Of a stretch of 64,000 nt of DNA, positions 34,014 to 41,958 are shown one piece after another. The notes below the pieces were generated by a model. The model worked only from the letters and a program-made list of their open reading frames with translations, had not been told where the DNA came from and ran no database searches. The position numbers were made by a program, and so were the translations under genes. Position 1 is the first letter of the stretch; every line of letters begins with the position of its first letter. Origin of the DNA: Glycomyces niveus (GTDB taxonomy: Bacteria; Actinomycetota; Actinomycetes; Mycobacteriales; Micromonosporaceae); contig NZ_JAGFNP010000002.1 of NCBI RefSeq assembly GCF_017592475.1, forward strand, positions 1-64,000, given 5' to 3'.

Positions 34014-35542
34014 ATCTGGCGGAACTCGGTGATGGTCACGTCGCTGAAGACCGCCGAGCCGCCGTCCGTGAAGAGCGCCAGGCGGTCGTCGCCGGGCTGG
34101 GCGTAGACGAGGCTGGAGTGGACGTAGCGGCCGTCGTCGATGAACACCTCGACCGAGAGGTTGTCGACCAGGATCCGCAGCGTCGCTTCCTTCCTCGCGG
34201 CGTCGAACGGGGTGCGGCTCTCCAGCCAGCGGCCCGTCGCGTCGGGGTTCCCGGTGTAGCCCCTGTTGAGGTACGCGTAGCCGCCGGCGAGGTAGACGCC
34301 CGCGTCGGCGTGGCGCGTGCCGTCCGGGGACCGCCGCAGCTGCATGCCGATGTTGTTCAACTGGTTCCAGGTCACCCTGGTCCGGATCTCGTAGGCGCGG
34401 CCGCGGTAGTCGAGCGGCACATTGCCGTCGACGGTGAGGTCGCCGAGGTTCACCGTCCGCGAAGCGCGGTCGGCGAGCGTGCGGACCGGCGTGGACAGGA
34501 GCACCGGTTCGGTCGCGCTGTACCAGCGCAGGCTGATCTCCCGCACGATCGAGTCGGTGCCGTTGAACCCGTCCGCGTCCCACGAAGGGGTCTTGTCGAA
34601 GTAGTCCCAGTGGTTCATCCAGCCGATCGCGTAGCGCGTGCGCGGGTCGAGGACCGCGCCGGTCCGGCGCTCCCAGGTGACCGCGCCGTACCAGTCCCAG
34701 CCGTGGTCGAGCCATTTCGGGTCCGGGTGGTCGGGCACGAAGGTGGTGCCGTTCCAGTTCCCGATCCAGTACGCGTAGGTCGCGGGGCCGCCCGAGCCCT
34801 TGGTGTTGGCGCTGGCGCCGAGCACCCAGCGGCCGGGTCCGGTGGCGGACTCCAGGTAGAACAGGTCGGGGCATTCGAAGATGCCCATGCCGCCGCGGAT
34901 GAACCCCTCGGTGTAGGTCCAGGTCTTGAGGTTCGCGGAGCGGTAGAACCCGATCTTGTCGTTCTCGGCGAGCGCCATGACCCACTGCGAGCGGGCGGCG
35001 TCCCAGACGACCTTCGGGTCCCGGAAGTCCACGACGCCGGGGTTGGGGAGCGCGGCGGGCTCGTGCCGGGCGAAGGTGCGGCCGCCGTCGGTGGAGTAGA
35101 AGAGGAACTGCGCCTGGCGGTGCGGGGCGGTCGCGAACCGGTCCTCCTGGGTCGCGATCGCGATGATCGCGCCCGCGCCGAAGCCGGCCGTGTTCCGCTC
35201 GTCGACGACCATGCAACCCGACCAGATCGAGCCGTTCGGGTTCGTCTCCTTAGGAATGGCGGTGCCGAGATCGGTGAAGGCGACGTTGTCGGTCGAGGAC
35301 GCCAGTCGCCACGAAGTGCCGGTGCCCATCTCCGGGTAGTCCTTGTTGTAGAGGTAGTAGTAGTACGTCTTGCCGTCCACGTAGATCGGCCGCTGCGGGT
35401 CGTTCTTCCAGCGGTCGGGCACCGAGAAGTGGTAGACGGGCCGATACGTGGCGTCCTGCGCCGCCGCGGGGAGTCCGAACAGGCTGATCGCGCCACCGGC
35501 GGCGGCCGCGCGGAAGAGGTTCCTTCTCGAGGTCTGCAGCAT
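34010..35542 (-). CDS. Secreted GH32 fructan hydrolase (levanase/inulinase-like), Tat signal
   Basis: Exported beta-fructosidase, 510 aa. Tat signal SRRNLFRAAAAGGAISLFG, cleaved after about residue 28. Five-bladed catalytic domain with nucleophile D48 (RWKNDPQRP), transition-state RDP (FRDPKV, 174-176) and acid/base E223 (ECPDLF); C-terminal beta-sandwich about 360-510 (DNLSVEVFIDDGR). ATG 35542 chosen from the signal-peptide fit. It lies downstream of the fructan uptake operon, with its own upstream region carrying two GGTTAAT half-sites that match the local LacI operator. Confidence 0.92.
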   Translation of the reverse strand: MLQTSRRNLFRAAAAGGAISLFGLPAAAQDATYRPVYHFSVPDRWKNDPQRPIYVDGKTYYYYLYNKDYPEMGTGTSWRLASSTDNVAFTDLGTAIPKETNPNGSIWSGCMVVDERNTAGFGAGAIIAIATQEDRFATAPHRQAQFLFYSTDGGRTFARHEPAALPNPGVVDFRDPKVVWDAARSQWVMALAENDKIGFYRSANLKTWTYTEGFIRGGMGIFECPDLFYLESATGPGRWVLGASANTKGSGGPATYAYWIGNWNGTTFVPDHPDPKWLDHGWDWYGAVTWERRTGAVLDPRTRYAIGWMNHWDYFDKTPSWDADGFNGTDSIVREISLRWYSATEPVLLSTPVRTLADRASRTVNLGDLTVDGNVPLDYRGRAYEIRTRVTWNQLNNIGMQLRRSPDGTRHADAGVYLAGGYAYLNRGYTGNPDATGRWLESRTPFDAARKEATLRILVDNLSVEVFIDDGRYVHSSLVYAQPGDDRLALFTDGGSAVFSDVTITEFRQI

Positions 35543-35627
35543 CGTCGCTCCAAAGTCTCCGGGAGTCGTCGCAATTGATGGGTACCAGGGTAAACAGTTA
35601 AGTGAAGTTAAATCCATCAATATATTT

Positions 35628-35644
35628 GGTTAATTTCGGTTAAT
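35628..35644. promoter_or_regulatory. Tandem GGTTAAT half-sites upstream of secreted GH32
   Basis: GGTTAAT at 35628-35634 and again at 35638-35644, 10 bp apart. The same heptamer forms each arm of the palindromes before the fructan-locus LacI gene. Direct rather than inverted arrangement makes this a weaker site. Confidence 0.4.
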
Positions 35645-35651
35645 TCGAGAC

Positions 35652-35680
35652 GGGCCGCTCCGCGCATTGCGAAACGGCCC
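35652..35680 (-). terminator. Weak hairpin after the fructokinase gene
   Basis: GGGCCG (35652-35657) pairs with CGGCCC (35675-35680), with a possible inner CGC/GCG pairing. It lies just past the fructokinase stop codon on the minus strand and may end the uptake operon. Confidence 0.4.
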
Positions 35681-35695
35681 CAAGGAAACGCTGAA

Positions 35696-36610
35696 CTACA
35701 ATTCCGAACGGAATGGCGGATTGGCGCCGGCCCGCGAACAGGTCACGGCGGCCACCTTGGACGCGAACTCGACCGCAGCGCGCGCCTCGCCGGCGCTCAA
35801 CCGCTCCAGGCCCTCGGGACGCAGTCGGCCGTTGCGGTCGAGCCAGTCCAGGAGCGCGCCGCTGAACGAGTCGCCCGCGCCCACCGTGTCGACCATGTCG
35901 ACCGGCGCGACGGGCACCTCGAAGGCCTCGCCTCCGGCCCAGACCAGCGAGCCGCCGCCGCCCCGCGTCACCACGACCAGCTTGCGGCCCTCTGCGATCC
36001 ACCCGTAGGCCAGCGCCGCCGGTTCCATGCCGGGCCAGATCCACGCCAGATCCTCGTCGGAGACCTTGACGATCGCGGCGAGTCCGAGCCAGCGCCGCAG
36101 GCGCTCGCGGTAGGAGTCCCGGTCGCCGAGGAGCGCGGGGCGCACGTTCGGGTCGAGGCTGATCGTCGTGTGCGCGGCGAGGCCGGCGAGCCACTGCTCG
36201 AGCACTGGGCCGCCGGGCTCGACGGCGAGCGCGAGTGATCCGGCGTGGACCGCGTCGAGTCCCGGGTTGCGGGGGAGCTCGGCGTCCTGCCACTGCCAGT
36301 CGGCGGTGCCGTCCACATGGAACGCGTAACTCGCGGAGCCGGACGGCGCAACGGACACGATGGCGACGCTGGTCGGCTCCTCGGCGTCGACGACCCAGCG
36401 CAGGTTCACCTCGGACTCGGCCAAGTGGGTCCGCAGCAGCTTCCCGAACGCGTCGCCGGAGAGCCGCCCGAGGAACGCGACCTCGGACCCCAAGCGCCCC
36501 AGAGTGACCGCGACGTTCATCGGGCTGCCGCCCGGGTGCGCGACCGGGTGCCGGGCGTCCTCGTGCCCGACCTCGAGGTCGATCAGGGCCTCGCCGACCA
36601 CTCCGATCAC
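35696..36610 (-). CDS. PfkB-family carbohydrate kinase, probable fructokinase
   Basis: Cytoplasmic ATP-dependent sugar kinase, 304 aa. N-terminal substrate motif PGGSPMNVAVTLGRLG (26-41) and C-terminal anion-hole/catalytic motif DTVGAGDSFSGAL (about 250-262). Start is GTG 36610, overlapping the upstream hydrolase stop as GTGA. Next to two GH32-type genes, fructose is the natural substrate; the sequence alone cannot separate fructokinase from other PfkB sugar kinases. Last gene of the uptake operon. Confidence 0.88.
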   Translation of the reverse strand: MIGVVGEALIDLEVGHEDARHPVAHPGGSPMNVAVTLGRLGSEVAFLGRLSGDAFGKLLRTHLAESEVNLRWVVDAEEPTSVAIVSVAPSGSASYAFHVDGTADWQWQDAELPRNPGLDAVHAGSLALAVEPGGPVLEQWLAGLAAHTTISLDPNVRPALLGDRDSYRERLRRWLGLAAIVKVSDEDLAWIWPGMEPAALAYGWIAEGRKLVVVTRGGGGSLVWAGGEAFEVPVAPVDMVDTVGAGDSFSGALLDWLDRNGRLRPEGLERLSAGEARAAVEFASKVAAVTCSRAGANPPFRSEL

Positions 36611-37566
36611 TTGCGCACCAGCCTTTCTCCGTCCCAGCGGACCGGGATCGGGTCCGCGAGCTCGCCCACGAACCCGCCGTCCTCGATGTTGCGGAAGCCG
36701 ATGATGACGGTCCGGCCGTCAACGTCGTGCAGTCTCGCCGCGTACAGGCTCTCATGCTCGAACGGCCTTGCCTTGGCGATGTTGAGAACGGCGCCGTTGA
36801 AACCGCCGAAGAGGTCGTCGTCGACGGGCACCACGTAGTTGTCGCCGGTCTCGCCGAGGGACCGCCGCGCGTCGGAGGCCTCGCCCTTGCCGCAGCAGAA
36901 CAGCAGCAGCCACTGGCCGTCCACTCGGTGCAGCTGGGTGACCTCGATCTGGCCGAAGCCGAGGGCGTCGGGGCGGCTCAGGGGCGGCAGGACCTCCCAG
37001 GTGACGAGGTCGTCCGAGCGGGCGTGCCCGACGACGCCGCGCTCGCGGGCCGGTTCGGGCCCTTCGACTCTCGCGGTGAAGAGCATGTGCCAGCCGTCGT
37101 CGGCGCGGACCACCCACGGGTCGCGGCAGGCCTCGTCGAACCAGTCGGACTCGGGGGTGAACCGCTCGTAGTGGCGCGGGTCGGCCTCGACCTGCGGGCC
37201 GGGCTCGCGGTGCCAGACGATGAGGTCGTCGGAGACGGCCGAGCCGATGCGCTGCACGTTCCCGCCCTCGCTGCGGGAGACGCCGGTGTAGAACATCCGC
37301 CACCGTCCCGAGTCCTCCCGCACGATCGAGCCGGTCCAGGTGGCCTGGTCGTCCCAGGCGGGCGCGTCGGCGTGGACGAGGGCGTCGGGCAGGAGCGTCC
37401 AGTCCTTCAGGTTCTCGGAGACGGCGTGGCCGATGGAGGCGCGGTGGTGGCGGCGGCCCTCTTCCTGGAGCGCGCGCGAGGCGCGCAGGAAGAACACATG
37501 GTGCCGCCCGTCGTCGTCGATCACGTACCAGGAGTCCCAGACCCAGTGGTCGGCGAGCTTGAGCAT
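36607..37566 (-). CDS. Cytoplasmic GH32-like beta-fructosidase
   Basis: 319 aa, no signal, a five-bladed propeller without a long C-terminal sandwich. Related to GH32/GH43 by the pattern: DHWVWDSWYV at the N-terminus (nucleophile region), TWTGSIV, EACRDPWVV (RDP arginine motif), GQIEVTQL (possible acid). Likely cleaves imported fructo-oligosaccharide or sucrose. ATG 37566 is preferred over GTG 37578 because GAGGA lies 5 nt before it. Coupled to the fructokinase gene by a 4-nt overlap. Confidence 0.8.
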   Translation of the reverse strand: MLKLADHWVWDSWYVIDDDGRHHVFFLRASRALQEEGRRHHRASIGHAVSENLKDWTLLPDALVHADAPAWDDQATWTGSIVREDSGRWRMFYTGVSRSEGGNVQRIGSAVSDDLIVWHREPGPQVEADPRHYERFTPESDWFDEACRDPWVVRADDGWHMLFTARVEGPEPARERGVVGHARSDDLVTWEVLPPLSRPDALGFGQIEVTQLHRVDGQWLLLFCCGKGEASDARRSLGETGDNYVVPVDDDLFGGFNGAVLNIAKARPFEHESLYAARLHDVDGRTVIIGFRNIEDGGFVGELADPIPVRWDGERLVRK

Positions 37567-37591
37567 TGGTTTCCTCACTAGTGGGGGGAGT

Positions 37592-38489
37592 TCAGTCCTT
37601 CATGCCTGCGGCGGCGATGGACTGGATGAACGCGCGCTGGAAGACGAGGAAGACGACCACCATCGGCACGGTGATCATGGTGATGTAGGCCATCACCTCG
37701 CCCCAGGCGGTGTCGAGCGAGAAGAAGTACTGGACGCCGACCATGACGGGGCGCAGCTCTTCGCTCTGGACGGTCATGAGCGGCCACAGGTAGGCGTTCC
37801 AGGTGGCCGGGGAGGTGACCACGGTCAGGATCGCGACGGTGGCGAACACGGGCTTGGAGAGGGGAACGATGATGCGCCAGTAAGGTGCGCAGCCAGCCGG
37901 CCCCGTCTATCGCGGCGGCCTCCTCGAGTCCTTTGGGGAGGCTCTTGAAGTACTGGGCGAACAGGAAGATCGAGAACGCGTTCACGATGAACGGCACGAT
38001 CTGCACCCGGTAGGTGTTGAGCCAGCCGAACTCCAGGACCGGGGTGGGGCCGTCGAAGCCGATCCACGGCAGGTTCGCCACGAGGTACACCATGGGCACG
38101 ATCGTGGTGTCGAACGGCAGGACGAGCGTGGCGATGACGAGGCCGAACACGAGGCCGCGGCCTTTCCAGCGCATCCGGGCCAGCGCGTAGCCGCACATCG
38201 AGTTCACGACGAGGCCGAGGGCGGTGACCATGAAGGTGACGAACAGGGTGTTCCCGAGGAAGCGCCAGAACGGGACGCGGTCGAACACGGCCGCGTAGTT
38301 GTCGAGCGAGAGCTCGCCGACGGGCAGGAACGCCTTGACCGAGTTCATGTCCGCGAAAATCTGGTGGTCGGTCTTGAGGCTCGCGGCGACCATGAACACG
38401 ATCGGGAAGAGGAAGAACAATGCGAGCACGGTCATGGGCGCGTAGGCCCACATGCGTTTCGCGGGGGCTTTGATGATCGTTGCCGCCAT
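37592..38489 (-). pseudogene. MalG-type sugar permease interrupted by a single-base frameshift
   Basis: The frame starting at 38489 (MAATIIKAPAKRMWAYAPM) is a normal permease up to EEAAAIDGAGWLRT, then switches to out-of-frame Arg/His-rich residues. The missing C-terminus continues in the next frame as YWRIIVPLSKPVFATVAILTVV... and ends at a stop codon at 37592-37594. Removing one T of the minus-strand TT at 37883/37882 restores a typical 298-residue protein. The break is inside the EAA loop that docks the ATPase. Either a true inactivating mutation or a base-calling error; a two-base homopolymer is not a usual error site. Confidence 0.85.
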
Positions 38490-38492
38490 GAG

Positions 38493-39446
38493 CTAGTCCT
38501 TGTCCCTCGTCAGCCGCCGCTGGACCAGCGCCAGGGCGAGCACGATGCAGAAGAAGATCAGCGAGAGCGCGGCGCCGTAGCCCATCTGCTGCTGCTGGAA
38601 GCCCTTCTGGACGATCTGGAGCACGAGCGTGCTGGTCGATCCGACGGGGCCGCCGCCGGTCATGATGTTGACCTGCACGAACAGGCTCATCGCGGCGATC
38701 GTGATGGTGATGAGCACGAATACGGACGTCGGTTTGAGCAGCGGCAGCGTCAGGTGCCGGAACCGCTGCCAGGGCGTGGTGCCGTCGAGCGCGCCGGCCT
38801 CGTAGACCTCCTCGGGGATGGTCTGGAGGCCCGCGAGCCAGATGATCATGTGGAAGCCCACGCCCTGCCACACGCTCATGACCACGATGGCGCCCATGGC
38901 GGTCGAGGGGTTGGCGAGCCACGCCTGGCCGGCCCACGCGCCGCCGGTAAGCATCGAGAGGGCGGCGTTGACGAGGCCGTCCTCCTGGTACAGGAACCGC
39001 CACAGGAGGCTGACCACGACCATCGAGGTGATGACCGGCAGGAAGAAGATCGTGCGGAAGACGTTGCGCCCGGCCAGGTTCTGGTTCACCAGGAGCGCGA
39101 GCACGAGTCCGAGCCCGCCTTGGAGCGGCACCACGACGGCGGCGAACAGCAGCGTGTTCAGCAGCGAGCGGTGGAAGGTCGCGTCCTCGGTGAAGGCGCG
39201 CTGGAAGTTCTCCAGGCCCACGAACTCGGGCGGGGTGGGGGAGATGAGCCGCGCGTTGGTGAACGCCAGGACCAGCGACACGACGGCCGGGCCGATGACG
39301 AACACGAGCAGGAGCACGATCCCGGGCACCGCGAAGGCGGCGCCGGCGCGCTGCTCGGCGCGGGAGTGGCTGCGGCGGCGGCGGGGCGGCGGCCCGGGTG
39401 GGGCCGCCGCTGTCGTCGCGGTCCGCTCGGCGACGGTGGTGGCCAT
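38493..39446 (-). CDS. Sugar ABC transporter permease, MalF type
   Basis: 317 aa, intact. Basic Pro-rich N-terminus (PPGPPPRRRRSHSR) then six membrane segments starting at AAFAVPGIVLLLVFVIGPAV. ATPase-contact loop EVYEAGALDGTTPWQRFRHL near residues 216-235. 4 nt after the binding-protein gene and 3 nt before the frameshifted partner permease. Confidence 0.92.
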   Translation of the reverse strand: MATTVAERTATTAAAPPGPPPRRRRSHSRAEQRAGAAFAVPGIVLLLVFVIGPAVVSLVLAFTNARLISPTPPEFVGLENFQRAFTEDATFHRSLLNTLLFAAVVVPLQGGLGLVLALLVNQNLAGRNVFRTIFFLPVITSMVVVSLLWRFLYQEDGLVNAALSMLTGGAWAGQAWLANPSTAMGAIVVMSVWQGVGFHMIIWLAGLQTIPEEVYEAGALDGTTPWQRFRHLTLPLLKPTSVFVLITITIAAMSLFVQVNIMTGGGPVGSTSTLVLQIVQKGFQQQQMGYGAALSLIFFCIVLALALVQRRLTRDKD

Positions 39447-39450
39447 CGGC

Positions 39451-40728
39451 TTAGAACCCGTACCCGGAGTTCGCGTCGATGTCGGCGTCGATCTCGGCGA
39501 CGGCCGCGTCCAGGGCGGTCCGGACGTCGCCGCCGTGGACGATGTCGCCGGCGTACTGGGTGAACACGGAGGCGATGACGGTGTACGCGGGGGTCTCGGG
39601 GCGGAGGGTCGCGTAGGCCTTGGAGTACTCGACCATCATGCGCAGCTTGCCGTCCGTGCCGTAGTGCTCGGTGAGCTCGGCGGCGGCGTCGGTGGCGGGG
39701 ATGAGGCCGGTCTGGTTGGCGTACTCGGCGACGTACTCGTCGGAGAGGGCGGTCTCGAGCCAGGAGTTCGAGCCGGTCTTGTCGGCGGTGGCGGTGACGG
39801 CCCACTGCCAGGAGCCGCCGCCGATCTTGGGGCCGTTGCCGAAGTCCGGCGGCGGCAGGAACAGCATGTCGTCGTACAGGTCCATGGCGGGGAGGGCGCC
39901 CCAGTTGCCGTGGAAGGCCATGGCGGCCTTGCCCTGCATGAAGTCCTCGGCGCCGCCGGGGGACTCGGGGCTGGCGAGCCCGGCGGTGAACAGGCCCTGG
40001 AACCACTGGCCCCAGGCCAGCGCCTCGGGTCCGTTGAGGACGCCGGCGGCGCTGCGGTAGGTCGAGCGGTCGATGAGGTCGCCGCCGAAGCTCTGCAGGA
40101 AGGGCGAGAACGCGTACGGGTACCACTCGCCGGTGTCGGCGGTGGAGAAGTCGATCGCGTACTCGTACCCGGCCGCGCCGGTGACGGCGGCGAGGGCGTC
40201 GTCGAACTCCTCACGGCTCCAAGGGGACTCGATCGTAGGGATGCGCACCCCGGCGGTCTCCAGCACCGACTGGCGGGCGAAGACCGAGCATGCGGCCTCC
40301 CAGTGGCCGACGGAGTAGAGCTGGTCCTGGAAGATCCCGAGGGTGGAGGGCAGGAACTTGGAGGTGACCGCTTCCGGCACGTCGAGCGGCTGGAGGTGCC
40401 CGGCCCAGGCCCAGTTGGGGACGTTCGGTCCGTCCACAGTGAGCAGGTCGGGGAGATCGCCGGAGAGTGCGGCGGCGTTCACGGAGTCGTTGTAGACGTC
40501 CTGCGGGAACGGCTCCAGGGCGGCCTTCAGGTCGTCGTGGGAGTCGTTGAAGGCCTTGATGATCTCTTCGGTGACCGCGATCTCGAGGGGACTGCCGGCG
40601 TTGTGGCTCCAGAGGACCAGCTCGCCGTCCGAGGCGGAGCCGGCGGTGCTGCACGCGGCGAGGGCGGGACCGGCGAGGGCCGCGCCTCCTGATGCGGCGG
40701 CCAGTTTCATGAGGTGGCGTCGTTGCAT
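39451..40728 (-). CDS. Solute-binding lipoprotein of the fructan importer
   Basis: 425 aa. Lipoprotein signal MQRRHLMKLAAASGGAALAG followed by ALAAC; cysteine near residue 26. Family 1 binding-protein pattern (ELVLWSHNAGSPLEIAVTEEIIKAFND, HGNWGALPAM). ATG 40728 follows GGAGTGAGCACC and is placed 41 nt after the LacI gene, making it part of the LacI-headed operon. Downstream hydrolase and kinase indicate fructo-oligosaccharides as ligand. Confidence 0.93.
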   Translation of the reverse strand: MQRRHLMKLAAASGGAALAGPALAACSTAGSASDGELVLWSHNAGSPLEIAVTEEIIKAFNDSHDDLKAALEPFPQDVYNDSVNAAALSGDLPDLLTVDGPNVPNWAWAGHLQPLDVPEAVTSKFLPSTLGIFQDQLYSVGHWEAACSVFARQSVLETAGVRIPTIESPWSREEFDDALAAVTGAAGYEYAIDFSTADTGEWYPYAFSPFLQSFGGDLIDRSTYRSAAGVLNGPEALAWGQWFQGLFTAGLASPESPGGAEDFMQGKAAMAFHGNWGALPAMDLYDDMLFLPPPDFGNGPKIGGGSWQWAVTATADKTGSNSWLETALSDEYVAEYANQTGLIPATDAAAELTEHYGTDGKLRMMVEYSKAYATLRPETPAYTVIASVFTQYAGDIVHGGDVRTALDAAVAEIDADIDANSGYGF

Positions 40729-40769
40729 GGTGCTCACTCCAATGTGATTCGGGCAGAAGGGCTTGCGGG

Positions 40770-41792
40770 CTACTGCGGCTTGGCGACGGAGTGCCGCCTC
40801 GCCACGGGGCAGGGCATGAGGTGCTGCACGGGCGCGGCCTCGGGGTCGTCGAGGCGGCGCAGCAGCTCCACGACCGCCCAGCGCCCCATCTCGTAGTGGG
40901 GGAGGGCGGCCGAGGTGAGCCCGGGGTGCAGTGCCGGTGCGATGAGCTCCTGGTCGTCGTAGGAGACGACCGACAGGTCGTGGGGGATGGACAGGCCGAG
41001 TTCGGCGGCGGCGCGGTAGACGCCCATGGCCATCCGGTCGTTGAAGCAGAAGACGGCGGTGGGCCGGTCGGGCCGCGAGAGCAGCTCGAGTGCGCCTTCG
41101 TAGCCGAGCTGAGTGGTGGCGTCCTCGACCTCGACGAGCAGCGGCTCGGGGTCGACCCCGCAGTCGCTGACGCGCTCGCGCCAGGTCGCGAGCCGCACGG
41201 CGCGCGCCTGGACCTCCTCGCGGGTGGTGACGTGTCCGATGCGGACGTGCCCGGCGCCGGTCAGCTCGGCGAGGACCCCGAGGGTCCCGCCGCGCTCGTC
41301 GGGGACGACTGAGGAGGCCGACCCGTCGGCGGTCCTGGCGTCGAGGAGAACGCAAGGGGTGGAACCGATCGCGTCCGGGACCTCCACGACCTGGTGGTAC
41401 ATGGTCGCGAGGACGATCCCGTCGATCTGGCGCTCCTGGAGCGCCCCGATAGCCTCCGCGGTCTCGTCCTTGTCTCCCGAGGTGTCCACCATGAGGAGCA
41501 GGAACCCGGCCTCGCGGGCCGCATCGTGCGCGCCCCGGATCATCTGCCCCGCAAAGGGCGTGGTCGCGACATCGTCACCGACGAACCCGATCATCTGGGT
41601 CCGCCGCGTCCGCAGCCCCCGCGCCACCGTGTTCGGCCGGTACCCCAGCTCCGCGGCGGCCGCACGCACCCGCTCCCGGGTCTCAGGGCCGATGCGCCGC
41701 CCCCCGGTCTCGTTGAGAGCCATGGAGGCCGTGGCAGTGGAGACGCCGGCCGCCCGCGCGACATCGGCCAATCGGGGCTGCTTGGTCACCAT
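40770..41792 (-). CDS. LacI-family regulator of the fructan operon
   Basis: 340 aa. Helix-turn-helix at 5-25 (RLADVARAAGVSTATASMALN), hinge helix GYRPNTVARGLRTRR, then a periplasmic-binding-protein-like ligand domain. ATG 41792 chosen on GAAGGGAAG 3-11 nt upstream; an upstream in-frame start at 41828 would translate through the operator. It is the first gene of the operon it probably represses, giving autoregulation. Confidence 0.93.
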   Translation of the reverse strand: MVTKQPRLADVARAAGVSTATASMALNETGGRRIGPETRERVRAAAAELGYRPNTVARGLRTRRTQMIGFVGDDVATTPFAGQMIRGAHDAAREAGFLLLMVDTSGDKDETAEAIGALQERQIDGIVLATMYHQVVEVPDAIGSTPCVLLDARTADGSASSVVPDERGGTLGVLAELTGAGHVRIGHVTTREEVQARAVRLATWRERVSDCGVDPEPLLVEVEDATTQLGYEGALELLSRPDRPTAVFCFNDRMAMGVYRAAAELGLSIPHDLSVVSYDDQELIAPALHPGLTSAALPHYEMGRWAVVELLRRLDDPEAAPVQHLMPCPVARRHSVAKPQ

Positions 41793-41807
41793 TGACTTCC
41801 CTTCATA

Positions 41808-41867
41808 GGTTAATCGATTAACCAACATACTAAGACGTCGCCGCCAGAAGTTGTTAATCGATTAACC
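41808..41867. promoter_or_regulatory. Paired LacI operators flanking the fructan-operon promoter
   Basis: GGTTAATCGATTAACC (41808-41823), a perfect 16-bp palindrome, and GTTAATCGATTAAC (41853-41866), a perfect 14-bp palindrome; centres 44 bp apart, about four helical turns. On the minus strand a -10 TAGTAT (41832-41827) sits between them and TTAACA (41857-41852) overlaps the distal operator, though a 19-nt spacer is long. Confidence 0.8.
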
Positions 41868-41958
41868 GAGAATCTACGACCACTCGGCCACAACCAGGCC
41901 ACGCCCAGATCACGGTTATGCAACGACACGACTGGCCTTGGGCGTGTTAGGAATGGGG

